Position numbers and translations under genes: made by a program. The notes under the pieces were generated by a model. The model was not told where the DNA came from, searched no databases, and saw only the letters and a program-made list of their open reading frames with translations. Of a DNA stretch of 64,000 nucleotides, positions 1-11,348 are shown piece by piece; position 1 is the stretch's first letter; each line of letters begins with the position of its first letter. The stretch comes from Siphonodentalium dalli (Eukaryota; Mollusca; Scaphopoda; Gadilida; Siphonodentaliidae): contig CP136064.1 of NCBI GenBank assembly GCA_032622095.1, positions 220,054,205 to 220,118,204 of the forward strand, in the 5' to 3' direction.

Positions 1-180
1 TAAATTTGTCGCAGAAGACGGTCGCTTATTTTGACAACTCTCCCTCCCTCCCTGTTTTTTGTTTTTTTGTTTTGGGAAATATGCATTCGATTGGTGTATC
101 CCCCCTTTTGGCCTACATCTATATAGGCGGTTATTGTGCCTCAAAAAATTGTCACCCACATGTTTGTATTGGTTACTACT

Positions 181-1159
181 CAGGGATGTGCCTAGAGGGG
201 GGGTGGGGGTGTCTCACCCCCCCCCCAACTTTGGTCAAAATTTTCAACAGTTGGAAATTTCATACCTGCCAAAACATTAGTTGGAATGGTCATCAGTTGG
301 AAATTTTCCAACCTTAGGGGGGTGACAGGTTGGAAATTTCCAACACTTGGAAAGCTTGTGTCCTGGTCCTCCCCCATGGCTAGTCAAAACTGCTACTAAA
401 TTTAAGAAAACAATATTGTCATACATTTGGTCAACATTGTCATTGTCATCATTTGGAAATTTTCCAACCTAAGTGGGGGGGGGGGTGTCAGGTTTGAAAT
501 TTCCAACTCTAAGAAGACTTGAGGCTAGTCTAGATGCTAGGATTTTGCGATTTTCTTGTTCAGATTTCAAAATTTTCGAACACCGGGCCGAACCATGACT
601 ACTGTCCCTCCCCCGTGACCAATACAAAACTGCTAAACAATAGTTTAGTACATTCGGTCAAACTTGTGGACTGAAATGGTCATCAGTTGGAGAATTTTCC
701 AATCTAAGAGGGAGTATGAGGTTTGAAATTTCCAACACTAGGGAAGCTTCAGTTGAGGCCAGTCTAGATGCTAGGATTTGCGATTTTCTTGTATAGTTTT
801 CCAAATTTTCTCACACCGGGCTGAACAAACATGGACGGACACAATGTCCTGGTCTCTTACCCGTAGCCGTGTGCATTTGTCTGGATTCCAGTAGGCTACT
901 AGATGTTAGGATTTATGCAATTCTCAGGTTAAAGTATCTGAATTTTCTTATACCGGGCATATAGAACAACATAGTTTATGAATACATATGATGTGCAAGG
1001 GGTGCAAATGGATTTATGCAAAACTTGTGTTTGGTCGGTGATTCTGATTCAAGGGGGGGGGGGAGCAAATGGAATTATGCAAAAGTTGTGTTTGGTGTCT
1101 GATTCTGATTCAAGGGGGGGGGGGGTGCAATTGAACTAGACCCTCTAGCCACATCCCTG
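181..1159. mobile_element. hAT-like non-autonomous TIR element with 8-bp target duplication
   Basis: The ends are inverted: CAGGGATGTGCCTAGAGGG at 181 is mirrored by CCCTCTAGCCACATCCCTG ending at 1159, with one mismatch. The flanks carry a perfect 8-bp direct repeat, TTACTACT, at 173-180 and 1160-1167. CAGGG-type ends with 8-bp duplications are typical of the hAT superfamily. Inside are three diverged copies (about 286, 450 and 677) of a unit containing the palindrome TTGGAAATTTCCAA, each followed by a poly-G stretch and a GGCTAGTCTAGATGC-like motif. No transposase frame is present; short open frames over 6-377 are low-complexity shadows. The superfamily is inferred from ends and target length only. 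Confidence 0.82.
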
Positions 1160-1338
1160 TTACTACTACATTTATTGTATCGGCTTCCTGTAAATAATTA
1201 TGATTTTCTTAACCGATAGCTATTAACGCATTCCAGTTGTTGTCTTTCATTCTAACCCTGTGGGATAAATATAGTTATCAGTCTATAAATTATTAGATAT
1301 GAATCAGGCCCCTGTCCGGAAATGCTTTTATCGATTAA

Positions 1339-1851
1339 AGATACGGGCGGCTTTGGCGGTGGGTATGCTGTTAAAATATTCACCTCCGTCAAAAACCGCC
1401 ATGAACAGAAATAATATTAAAATATAGACAGACCTTGTTCTTATACCAATCAGAAATATGGCATAAACAGTATGTTATTGTCAAATGTTTTTCCTTTGTT
1501 GTGTAAACAAAAGCAAAAAAACGTCACATAACCTGGCTTTAGATCCGGATATGGTAAACACAAAGAGCGTTATTTGTTACTGTTTTCCTGATATGGAAAT
1601 AATAAAGAGCGTTTATATCATATGTGTGTGATTAACCAATAGAATTACGCTGTGTTATGTAAACAGAAGCAACACTTCTGTAACAGCAGGCTCTTGTTTA
1701 CGTACACCGTCGTACGTCCTGACGACAACATACTATTTACGCGCTGATTGTGTTTGGCATATGAACAAAACTATTTATATTTTAATATTCCTTCTGTTGA
1801 TGGCGATTTGAACAAATAAGAATATTTCTGCAACGAACGCCGCCCGTGCCT
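1339..1851. mobile_element. TTAA-flanked MITE, family 1 (copy 1)
   Basis: TTAA occurs on both sides (1335-1338 and 1852-1855). The ends are inverted: AGATACGGGCGGC on the left against GCCGCCCGTGCCT on the right. The ~513-bp body is non-coding and recurs at 17781, 28011, 38833, 50353 and 61949 in both orientations. Recognisable internal landmarks are repeated 'CGCTCTTTAT' motifs around the middle and an AT-rich core with TTTACATAACA. Precise TTAA duplication is the hallmark of piggyBac-type insertion. No piggyBac transposase is in the window, so any mobilising enzyme would have to be elsewhere. Confidence 0.88.
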
Positions 1852-1855
1852 TTAA

Positions 1856-2680
1856 AATGTATTATCTTTCGAATATTTTCTGGTCTAAAAACGTGTGGTT
1901 GTTTTAATAGCAAACGAACAATGGTCGTTAACAGATACCAGAAATTGTATTGTGTATTTTTTTTCACAAATAAACGTTAATTAAACTCATTATCGCTTAT
2001 AAATGTTAGAAACAATCAATCTGGGACGTTTGGGGGAACTCCCTAATGATATATATCACTATATGGTATCGCCTGAATGATCTGTTCTGAAAATAGAACA
2101 ACATAGGGGTCTCAACTTCATATTTATATTATTTTATACCCACGAAATTATTTCAAAATTGTTATATGAAGAGATAATCTATCCTTAAAGAAGCAAATGT
2201 TGTTGTTATTTATAACACAGTGCTGCTTGAAAGATGTCATTGAATTTTCTTCACAGCCATCAATTGCTTCCTGATTTATTTGCTGACCAGTATACATGTA
2301 GGAACTTACAGACTAAACAAGAAAATAAACCGCTGTTTATTTGATGGCCGCTTTGAAATGAATATGATAAGAGGCAGATACAATTAGGAGTCGGATTAGA
2401 AATAATTTAATTTGAAACAGTAGCTGCATGATGAAGATCGATATTAAATCTACATACATGTACAGACTGGCCATCGGGGATGAAAAAATAAAGCACGATG
2501 GGCACGATGTTAAATTCGGTTAAGCTGGAGTAGATACTGAAAATGATAGTAAATTACACTGCATTCATACGAAGCTAATAAGAAATAACGTGCGCAAGTG
2601 ACTGAACCAGAGTGGATACATACTCTTAATTATATTACCTCGCTGGTAATATAATTGAGGGCGTCATGCACTTTGGGTTG
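1856..2680. other. AT-rich stretch without recognisable features
   Basis: No coding frame, TIR pair or tandem repeat was found here. A short open frame overlapping 1782-1967 on the minus strand is a by-product of the adjacent MITE end. Confidence 0.6.
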
Positions 2681-2687
2681 ATCAATC

Positions 2688-2931
2688 CACAGGAGCTTGG
2701 AATTTGGTCAAAACCCCTCTTTTATTGGCGGAACCACCACCCGGGCCCTCTTTTATTGGCGGAACCACCACCGGGCCAACCCCTCTTTTATTGGCGGAAC
2801 CACCACCCGGGCCATAGGCCCGGTGGTGGTTCCGCCAATAAAAGAGGGGTTTTGACCAAATTCCAAGCATAGGCCCGGGTGGTGGTTCCGCCAATAAAAG
2901 AGGGGTTTTGACCAAATTCCAAGCTCCTGTG
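2688..2931. mobile_element. Foldback element with repeated arm modules
   Basis: The left end CACAGGAGCTTGGAATTTGG is mirrored by the right end finishing at 2931. A 7-bp direct repeat, ATCAATC, flanks it (2681-2687 and 2932-2938), as expected of a target duplication. The arms are built from repeats of a ~40-bp module (AAACCCCTCTTTTATTGGCG plus a CCACCACC segment): three copies point one way and two the other. The whole can therefore fold into alternative hairpins. It is non-coding; the two open frames over it are mirror images of the same repeat. Confidence 0.75.
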
Positions 2932-2984
2932 ATCAATCATATGACACCATAGTATATAGCGTCAACGGAAATCACCTATGGCAA

Positions 2985-3118
2985 ACAGGTATATTATTTA
3001 TATTGTAAATACTGTAAATACATATTTATTATGTAAGCCATGTACATAAATGTATTATATGTTATATTAATACCTATGTATTATGGGTCGATAAGATTAA
3101 ACGAATTGAATTGAATTG
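2985..3118 (+). mobile_element. Possible LINE/SINE 3' tail
   Basis: AT-rich sequence ending in a short GAATT tandem (around 3098-3116), the kind of simple-repeat tail left by 5'-truncated CR1/L2-like retrotransposons. No coding sequence remains and no target duplication was identified, so this is a weak call. Confidence 0.25.
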
Positions 3119-3457
3119 TCCCCAAATGCTATGAGAACAGTGTGATTGGAAATTATATCTAATTACAAGATACCATGTTAAATGTTTAAATCTGTTATTA
3201 TATGACTATCGTTTTTCTTTCCCAAATATCACTATAGTAAAACGATCATTTCCCGACCATCAAATCAGCTATACAGTTTGATCCGATGGCACCCACCGTT
3301 CTTTATCTCGCAGACTGCGCATGTCCGTAAAAAAACCGGACGATTTATTATACTAAAATAGCTCCTATATTCTTTTTACCATTGGCCTACATGTGGTTTC
3401 ATTTCATAATTAATTGTGCCTTTTAAATAAAAAGCATGTCATATAATAAACCTGTTG

Positions 3458-3659
3458 TCGCTGCAATGAATTGATCTGGGCTTCGCATCACGTCTCATTG
3501 AATAATTTGTCACATTCTATATACAATGAAGATTGAGGATATAAATTATGAAATTCAAGATTTCATATATCCTCGATGCCTGCGGCGGCTCGTTTGATCC
3601 AGCGATCTGACCTCTTATACTCGACGTGATAATTCGCCCATATCAATTCATTGCAGCGA
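3458..3659. repeat. Imperfect inverted repeat (foldback)
   Basis: The 24-bp arms at 3458-3481 and 3636-3659 are complementary with one mismatch. The interior holds a second small palindrome around GAGGATAT/ATATCCTC. It could be a MITE remnant. No target duplication was identified. Confidence 0.6.
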
Positions 3660-3727
3660 TAGCATGTATGTATTATATATCTAATAAAATAATTTTATAG
3701 CGAAAACGTGTTGTTGTCGTTGCTGTT

Positions 3728-3759
<32 letters not shown>
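3728..3759. repeat. TTG microsatellite
   Basis: About ten tandem TTG/GTT units, uninterrupted. Confidence 0.9.
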
Positions 3760-4166
3760 AAACACAGCTACTATCTCGTACAGGTTGGATTTGCTTAACA
3801 CACCCATTTCTGAGTATTTGTATAATCCATTTAAAGTCAAGGGGTCTGTGATTTATTGATTTAATACTCAATAGCACAACAAAGTACAAAATTAGAGCGT
3901 TGACATGAACATATATACTGAATTTTATTTATGATAGAACAAAACTAAGTCTTAACTTAAAAAAAAATTTGCCAAAAAGGCAAAGAAAAGGGGTCGCCGC
4001 TCAATAGTGACGTCATGTTTGAGGTTACAGTTCTTAGACAAAAACTGTTTGATGGAAAATCATACCATGCAGAGCTAGAAACTATTATATGGCAGGTTGA
4101 ACGTATGTGTCACTACAATTTCGACCAAAATATACAATCGAATTACAAAAGAAAGAAATACACTGC

Positions 4167-4270
4167 GCATCGGCGTGTATAGTAGAATTTGACCACATAA
4201 ACTTACTCGACCTACGATCGTCCTACAAAAAAGTTTATTTGTGGTCAAATTCTACTATACACGCCGATGC
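4167..4270. repeat. Near-perfect hairpin
   Basis: The arms at 4167-4203 and 4232-4270 are complementary except for a 2-nt indel, separated by a 28-nt loop. An apparent 90-codon frame at 4107-4379 reads through both arms and is not considered coding. Confidence 0.8.
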
Positions 4271-4361
4271 TCAGTTTAAAAAAAACATAGCAATTTTCAT
4301 TAAACTGGGAATGAGTGAGCTTCCCAATATAACTCAGAAACCAATCATATCTAAGTGTAAA

Positions 4362-4411
4362 CGAAGACGACGACGATGATGATGACGATGGTGATGATGA
4401 TGATGATAATG
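4362..4411. repeat. GAC/GAT microsatellite
   Basis: An imperfect run of GAC, GAT and GATGATGAT units just upstream of repeat F. Confidence 0.8.
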
Positions 4412-4432
4412 CGGCACGGAAAGTTGAAAACG

Positions 4433-5560
4433 GAAGTGAACGCTGGTTTGCGGTAATCAGTCATAAATAAAAGTCGCTCGCCTCTCAGACTGACTACGGT
4501 ACGTATATTTTCGTCTTTCCCTCCAATTGTGTAAAAATCCCAGCCAGGGTGCCAATCTGCCTCGATGAGGGGTATGTTCCGCTACATTTTCGTACTAATT
4601 TCGTTTCAGTGTCGTGTCTATATAGTTCTCTCGTAAATAATTTTCGTGCTAAAAACACGTCACGTTTGTATGGAATCCTATTAGGGCCACTTACTAATGG
4701 CGCTTTCGGCGCACGTTTTGTCGCTTTCGGCGCGATGCGCCGAAAGCGACAAAATGTGCGCCATTAGCGTTGTTTCGGCGCGCGCCGAAAGCGCCAAAAG
4801 CGACAAAATATGCGCCGTTACGGCGCACTTTTTGTCGCCCGTTTGCGATCAAAAGTACATTTTTCAAACAATACGATGTCTTATTTTATAACAAAGACAT
4901 GTTTTGGATGCCTTAATATCCCATTGAAAGCCACGCTTTTAGCGATTATCCCCTGTTTCCTATGTTTTCTCGAAATACGAGCCCGATTTCAAAGCGTGGT
5001 GCTCCAACAGAATTGAACGTCGAGTAAAATATGACAAAAAAGCATTGAACGCCCGGTATTTTTTGTATTATTTGTATTGAACTCCGGGTAAACTTTCGAT
5101 TACACCCTGTAAAATGCCTTTTGCGGCCGGTTAGCATCATATTGCACATTTTTAACTTGATTTTCACATGCCACAAATGTACATTTTTACATTTCCACAG
5201 CCAATATTGCTACTTGTGCTAACAAATGTTAATTAAAATGGTTAACTGTCACATCAAGATATGAGATGCATTAGATCATCCTACAAATAGTCTTTGAATG
5301 TCAAATGTTTGAGATTTTCCCTTGTTTGTTATCTTAACTAGCACTTTAACTATCATGAGTAACCATGAAAACCCCACACTCTTTTGTCAATGGTAGTCTT
5401 TTATATTTTAAAACTATTGATTAACTATAGTTTACAATGTGCTAGAATTTATCCAAAATACGACAAATTGTATCTTGTTTTAGTGGAAATAAGTCACATG
5501 ATAGCATGTTCTAGAAAATAACACAATATAACACAGTATAAACAGTATACAGTATAAATC
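4433..5560 (+). repeat. Dispersed repeat F, copy 1 (carries empty TTAA site)
   Basis: The sequence from GGAAGTGAACGCTGG onward is repeated as the reverse complement at 15022-14259 and, after an interruption, at 11348-11150. This copy retains the uninterrupted TTAA (5346-5349) at the point where copy 2 is split by a 2.9-kb element. A partial second iteration of the internal motif 'AACTTTCGATTACACCCTGT' occurs at 5085 and 5621. Both copies contain a ~76-codon frame (4946-5176 minus here; 14433-14666 plus in copy 2) with similar translation. That may simply reflect the youth of the duplication. Confidence 0.8.
4669..4839. mobile_element. GC-rich palindromic insert in repeat F
   Basis: This 171-bp block is absent from the second F copy, where the flanks are directly joined near 14770. 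CGTTTG is found on both sides here (4663-4668 and 4840-4845), consistent with a 6-bp target duplication. The interior is made of inverted GCGCCGAAAGCGACAAAA-type segments and can fold into strong nested hairpins. The base composition is far more GC-rich than its surroundings. It is non-coding, and open frames through it are palindrome artefacts. Confidence 0.7.
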
Positions 5561-5929
5561 TGACAAACAAGCTTTGAACGTCTGGTATATTTTTAATTAT
5601 TTGTATTGAACGGCTGGTAAACTTTCGATTACACCCTGTAAACTATCATACACTTAATTATGTATGTATATTGGAGTGAAAACTGAAGTAACGCCGATCG
5701 CTAGTATTAAAATAGAATATAGACCATCAATGACAAACACTTGTGGGCACAATTGAACTCATATTACGGTCGTAATCTACAATCTTTGTTTCAACAAATA
5801 AAACTTTTTATTTTTACCTCCAGCTGGTGCCACAAATGTGCTAAAATAGGATTGTATATGGACTGGCATGGTGTTCTGAACACCGAAATAGATATAATGA
5901 ACATGGATGTGCTTTTACCCCCACCAATA

Positions 5930-7128
5930 GGATAGGATAGGATAATTTATTTACAATATACACATGAATAATACAATGGAAGTAACACATAAAAGGTAAT
6001 GTTGTATATTGTTGGGGGTTAGCCTAGCCATATCGGGCTGTCTTCCTGCTACCCCCTATATCACTATAAATAATTGAATCGATGGCTTGTATTTCATATC
6101 CACGCACACGTACAGACTATAATCATATACATATAAAAGTATCTAGAACATAGTATTTAGGGCATATCACAAACAAGTATCGGTGTGGTTGTGAGACAAT
6201 CCAGACTAGTTATAAGATCGATAATGCATTATCTCTCCATAATAATGTTTTGAACTTTTCATATTTTCTAACACATATGAACAGTTTCGATTCCAGTTCC
6301 ATGGGCATTTTAAGAACAAAGAATTTAGTTTTTATAAGAGGAATCTATATAGATCGCCGGAAAGTCTTTTTGTTGAGTGAGGTTTAGGGATAATTCAAAT
6401 TAACAGTACAGATATATAATGTTTATATGTATGTCTAGTGGTATAGGGTCATTGTTAGAGAAATCCTAATGATGTACGGTATAGTATTATGATGCATGGT
6501 AGTATATGGGCATTTTTAGGAACGAGAATGCGATAGTGTGAACACCGGTGTGAAGTATACAATGAATGTTCGTATTATTTAAAAGCACAGTCGGGACATC
6601 CTTTGTTTTTACATCGTACATTTTCTGGGTAATTTCTCAGCATGGCTATCTGTAAGCGCTTCTTCAGTGTGTGCCTGCTTTGGCAAGATGTATAATCTTT
6701 TTCCATATTGTTCCATGTTGTGGGGAAGGCGTGGTGTGGTAGTTTTCCTGACCAGTCAGTTCTGGGTAGTTCTAATAGTACGGGATTCGGGTGTCTAGGT
6801 GTTGATTTTGCTCGTTTGTTGTACATCATTCCAAAAGACGCGGGCAGGCGATTATAACACCAGTCATGCATGAAAATTGACGAATTGAGAGTGTGTAAGT
6901 CATATATTTTCAAGATTTTCTCTTTTTTAAAGAGTGGATCTGTGTGACTCCTGTACTTCTTATTGCATATTATACGCAATGCTCGTTTTTGTAATAGGAA
7001 TATTTTCTTGACTTCCGGGACATGACCCCATATTTGGATACCATAAACTAAGTGGCTTTGAATCAGTGCATAGTACAATGTTTTCAATGCTTTACTTGGG
7101 AAAAAGTTTTTCACCTTATTGATGAAAT
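5930..7128 (-). pseudogene. CR1/jockey-like LINE, 5'-truncated 3' end with RT C-terminal region
   Basis: An open frame at 6575-7120 encodes the part of a LINE ORF2 after the polymerase core. It has the block LKTLYYALIQSHLVYGIQIW, then LQKRALRIICN, a DPLFKKEKILKIYDLHTL-type stretch, and a final cysteine motif CKNKGCPDC near residue 170. These blocks are standard in the thumb and C-terminal region of CR1/jockey-group reverse transcriptases. The frame opens inside the protein, so the RT catalytic motifs are missing (5' truncation near 7128). About 600 bp of 3' UTR follows at lower coordinates, ending near 5930 with tandem ATCCT units, the simple-repeat tail expected of this group. The coding part is unbroken, so this insertion is not very old. 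A second relative lies at 35366-38655. Confidence 0.85.
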
Positions 7129-7130
7129 AC

Positions 7131-7730
7131 TACTAATAGTTGGAAATTTTAACCCTCCAATTTAACATCATGCAGTTGGAAAATTCAGACTTTAAACAAG
7201 TATAATCTTGATCTTTTCGACTGGATTTTTAGTCTAAATTTGCATTTTTTATTTAGCCTAGTTGAAAAATTACAACTTAATGGTGACAATCAAATTCGAA
7301 ACGGTAGTCGGGTGTTTTGGGGTTGAGTATAGTCGAGCAATTGGATCCCAAAGAGTACAAATACATACACCAAAATAGGATATTCCCTATATTTCACGGG
7401 GAGGGTCATACCATCAAACAGGACCAGGGGTACCGGATGCGAGGATGCAGAGGGAACATGTGACCTTGGTCTAGGGGCGAGAGGTGCCACGGATTGCCTT
7501 TTTGTCACCATACTGATGCATGCAATCCATGTAAATTGAAGGAATTTGCAGGACGCTGTTAAGTTATATACTTATATATTAAACTGGCGTGTGTGTATTC
7601 CATTGGTTATAGTCCATAACATTCATATAAAGTGCCCTTTTATGTAGATCTTCCCCTTGCTTCCCGATGCTTCTGTTGGACCACATTTCGACGTGTCGCT
7701 AAATCTATATATACGCCCCATTTCTATATT
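7131..7730. other. No recognisable feature
   Basis: Short TTGGAAATTT-type motifs at 7140 resemble the interior of the hAT-like element at 181-1159. Otherwise nothing was identified. Confidence 0.5.
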
Positions 7731-7734
7731 TCAG

Positions 7735-7930
7735 ATGGACCAATCCTTTGATATTCTTGGGTTGGATGCCCCCGCAACACCGAAGTTCTGGTGTCGGGAG
7801 CCCGACTGCATTCACCACCAAACACAAAACGAGCTTGAGCAGACATTTAAAGATACACGAACGTGCCAGTGTGGATCAACATGAAGATGGTGTGGTAACA
7901 CCTGTCCAGTTACACGTTCACCTGCCCAGT
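7735..7930 (+). pseudogene. Frameshifted C2H2 zinc-finger relic
   Basis: A frame opening with ATG at 7735 directly after a splice-acceptor-like TTTCTATATTTCAG encodes MDQSFDILGLDAP and then FWCREPDC, a C-x4-C pair. In a neighbouring frame the next codons read FTTKHKTSLSRHLKIHER, the second half of a C2H2 finger with conserved F, L, H and H spacing. One shift at about 7812 separates the halves. The finger is therefore broken at a single point, and the downstream frame ends at 7936. The remainder resembles no family I can name. It could be one decayed exon of a finger protein or of a finger-bearing transposable-element protein; no neighbouring exons were recognised. Confidence 0.45.
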
Positions 7931-8069
7931 CATTAACTAGAGGTGTGACTGTCCCAATGGGACTAAGGATACCCCCGTGTTTTTAAACTACTAAGATGTT
8001 TCACATGTCAGTAAACATTTAGTTAAAATAATAAAATTACAGTTCCCATTGCAGGTGCACAACCCTAAC

Positions 8070-8580
8070 CCTGAAAATGTAGGAAAAGCTCGGACAAAAT
8101 TATGCATTTTTCGAACATTTTCTAAATCGAAAAAGGGGAATAAATCCACACAAAAAAAGTCGGACAGACGTCATAATCGCAGGTGCACATGTTCCCATGG
8201 TACTAAATATCAGTGCCAAGATTAAAAAACATTGACCTAAAAATGTATGAATAAAAGGTGGGACAAAATTATGCATGTTGCACACAAATTTCTTAGTCGA
8301 AAAATGGGGATAACTCCACCGAAAAATGTCAGACAGACGTCATAATCGCATGTGCACAGGTTCCCATGGTACTAAATATCTGTGCCAATATTTGTTTAAA
8401 AAGGCCTAAAAATGTAGGAATAAAAGCTCGGACAAAATTATACATGTTGCGAAAATTTTCTAAGTCGAAAAAGGGGGGATAACTCCACCAAAAAAAGTCC
8501 GACATACGTCATAATCGTAGGTGCACAGGTTCCCATGGTGGTTGATGTATGTGCCAAGTTTCACGGAAAATGGTCATAAA
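8070..8580. repeat. ~167-bp tandem array (3+ units)
   Basis: The unit beginning AAAATGTAGGAATAAAAGCT recurs at about 8074, 8239 and 8408 and continues partially to about 8580, giving periods of 165-169 bp. Each unit contains CATAATCGCAGGTGCAC and GTTCCCATGGTACTAAATAT. The last unit ends in a CCAAGTTTCACGGAAAATGG-like motif, which recalls the core units of the composite elements at 56.5-60.4 kb. It could be the tandem core of another composite element. Not coding. Confidence 0.8.
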
Positions 8581-8589
8581 ACGACTGAG

Positions 8590-10270
8590 GAAAACTCAAA
8601 AAATTATTTGTAGACGATTGAGAGGCCAACGTATCGCGCCATAATTATTATGTTAACTCAAATGTATAAAAATACCAGCGGGTATACATAACTCATCTAT
8701 ATCAAGAGAACATATTGTCGACTGACATGAATAACTGACCCCGGAAATTCCAACTAATCATAACTTATGTTTGAGATATCTGACATCTGATTTTTTCGGG
8801 TTAGCTGTCAGTGTGTATAATAGGCCTATGCATATAACATTTGTTAGAAATTACCACACGAGATATGGATGTTGCAAGGAAACAACGATAGTCGACCAAT
8901 GGGCTTGAGTTGTAACATTTCACAACCTGCTTTAGCTGGGTAATTACTATCTAATGTCAACATTTCTTCCTTCTTCTTATACAATACAAGGGGTTGATTT
9001 ATGTCAGCGCCGCAGGGGGGGGATTTTTTTTCCCCACGTATGCTGGGGGTGGTGGGTGTCAAAATAAGCCCAAAGCAATTTTTTCCGTGACAAAATTATT
9101 TTTGTTCCTTCACACCTTTTATTGGATTTTTACTAGTTTGTACTGGTTTGTAACACTAAGAAATCAATAAAAATGAACTGCAACAACACTAAACACACTA
9201 GGGCCATTGGATGTTGGTTTGTGCCTCATTAGGACAAGGGAAAATATTCTTAATGCAGCTGAATCGCCCATGCAGTATTCTATGTAATTAACATCAAATA
9301 AGGATAACTTTAAAGAAAGAAATTTAATGCCAAATCTGGTCGAACATGGACATTAAACACTGATGTATACACTGATGTATAAAGAAAACAAAAACATGTA
9401 ACATACCTTGACTTGTGAGTGGATAACACACTTATCTCATATGTGACAAAAAAGATAGAAAATGTTACTAATTCACAATCTCATGTAGTCATGAATAAGT
9501 TAATACAGGTTTCTACTAAAAGTGTAGGTTTGTTTTTTATTATATGCTTTACTCTCACATGCTACACTTGAGCAGTCCAATAGAAATAATACCTTTTCTG
9601 AACTCATACAAGATTCCTGAATTAATACAAGATAAACTGTGAACGTTATAAAATTCCTAACCAATCCTGACCAATCTGAATCAATTGGAATCAATCGTAA
9701 CATTAACTTTCTTTGATTTTCCATTGGTGCTCCTGGGTGCTCTAGTGTATTGCTATATGTGCGATAAACATGTTTTAGTAATGTCTAATGAGTCTGGGTG
9801 GCACGTAGCATATAATAATTTAACCTATCTGATATAATACAATAACCTATCTGGTGTAAACCAATATCACCTATCTGGTGTAAAACAAAATCACCTATCT
9901 GGTGTAGAGCGATATCACCTACCTGGTGTATAGACATAATATCTTATAAATTTCCATAACAAAGTAACAAAACACAAACACTAAAAAGGTCTCTAAAAAG
10001 GACTACCAGAAACATTTTGGCACTAAAACAGTGACTATTAATTATGATTAACCGTGCGTGCTGTATTAGTGACCGGTTACCCACTCAGGCATAGTTGCTA
10101 TTCACAATAGCAATAAAGCTGCTTAATAGGTTTTGTGACGAGAAGGAAATTAAATGCAACCTGGACACAATACAATGACTTCAGTTTAGCAATAAAATGT
10201 TCGATGGTATATAAATATTAGAACGTCAGTTTGTCTATAAATGTTCGATATAATATAATGATTAGAGAAT
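8590..10270. other. AT-rich DNA; one small tandem repeat
   Basis: No genes were recognised. At 9822-9931 about five copies of a ~28-bp unit containing ACCTATCTGGTGTA are arranged in tandem. Confidence 0.6.
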
Positions 10271-10278
10271 ATCTTGTC

Positions 10279-10381
10279 GTTGACTACGCGAATGTAGTGG
10301 CCAGTGGGAATGGTGTAGTTCACTCGCCTTCGGCTCATGAACTACACCCTTCCCACTGGCCACTACATTCGCTTAGTCAAC
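10279..10381. repeat. Near-perfect hairpin, ~45-bp arms
   Basis: The arm starting GTTGACTACGCGAATGTAGT is mirrored by the arm ending at 10381, with a few mismatches and a loop of about 13 nt near CTCGCCTTCGGCT. It is non-coding; the open frame over it is a palindrome artefact. Confidence 0.8.
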
Positions 10382-10439
10382 TCCAAGCCATGCTCTATTC
10401 ATATAATAAGCTTTAAAATAAATTGATTGCAGAGCTGTG

Positions 10440-11149
10440 GAAATATGATATTTAACAAAAACGATTAAAAATCCACTGCAGTCAAGAATATACTGCTAGA
10501 GACCAGTCCTGCTGTTCATTACTAGATTCACTGAATCTCAATGTAGGAGGTTTGGTCCTGGTTTTCTCTGTATGTTTGTGTATTGCGTTCCACAAGGGGT
10601 GGGTGTCAAAACATCGCTGGAAAAAACTCTATGAAATGGAAAACAAATTGGGGTCGGGTGTGGGTGGGTCCAAAAAGTGGTCACCGGCACAAAATTAGCA
10701 TACCGACCCCCCCCCCCCCCCCCCACCCCGAGCGCCGCGGAAGATTCAAAAAATTGTTCCATAAAATAGTCCAGGCAGACTCCAGTTTGTATCGTACTGT
10801 TTGTTAAAAAATTACAACACGTGTCCAAACTGTGCGCGGTAAGGACAATTATGCTGAGCCACTTGTTGAAATTATATATTCTCGTGCGCTGCCATGACAA
10901 TTAGGTTCAAACAAAACCCTGTATTTTTATGTTACTAGTATATGGAACTTTTGTAATCATAAAACTCTCTTTAAATATACGCCCATATGTGGTACCTCGC
11001 ATTGGGACTTAGGATGCCCCGTATCATGTGTCGATATTATTGTATACCAACCATCATGTGCAAATAAACGGTATCGCTTTCTCGAGTGTAACCTTGGAAA
11101 CCCACCATCTTTGGTCGAATGTAATATTTAACATTTATAAAAATACTAG
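10440..11149. other. No recognisable gene
   Basis: Contains a long C-run at about 10709-10725. Small opposing frames at 10538-10900 are unsupported. Confidence 0.5.
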
Positions 11150-11348
11150 TATATAGTTTATACTGTGTTATATTGTGTTATTTTCTAGAACATGCTATCA
11201 TGTGACTTATTTCCACTAAAACAAGATACAATTTGTCGTATTTTGGATAAATTCTAGCACATTGTAAACTATAATTAATCTATAGTTTTAAAATATAAAT
11301 GACTACCATTGACAAAAGAGTGTGGGGTTTTCATGGTTTCATAGTTAA
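11150..11348 (-). repeat. Repeat F, copy 2, distal part
   Basis: Reverse complement of 5350-5545 (for example TTTCTAGAACATGCTATCAT and GTGTGGGGTTTTCATGG). It is separated from the rest of copy 2 by the TTAA element at 11349-14258. Confidence 0.85.

Noticed and set aside
4946-5176. Conserved ~76-codon frame in both copies of repeat F
   Set aside because: The two copies are similar at the nucleotide level throughout, so conservation of the frame is not independent evidence of coding; no family is recognised.
7935-7980. ACTAGAGGTGTGACTGTCCC as a further composite-element header before the 8070-8580 array
   Set aside because: The start and position are suggestive, but the CCCG/TTG core of the header is not matched and no ACAG tail follows.
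8061-8071. Telomere-like CCCTAACCCTG
   Set aside because: A single short occurrence inside a 167-bp tandem array, not a telomeric tract.
10538-10900. Opposing frames over a poly-C tract
   Set aside because: Low-complexity Gly/Pro runs; no family resemblance.
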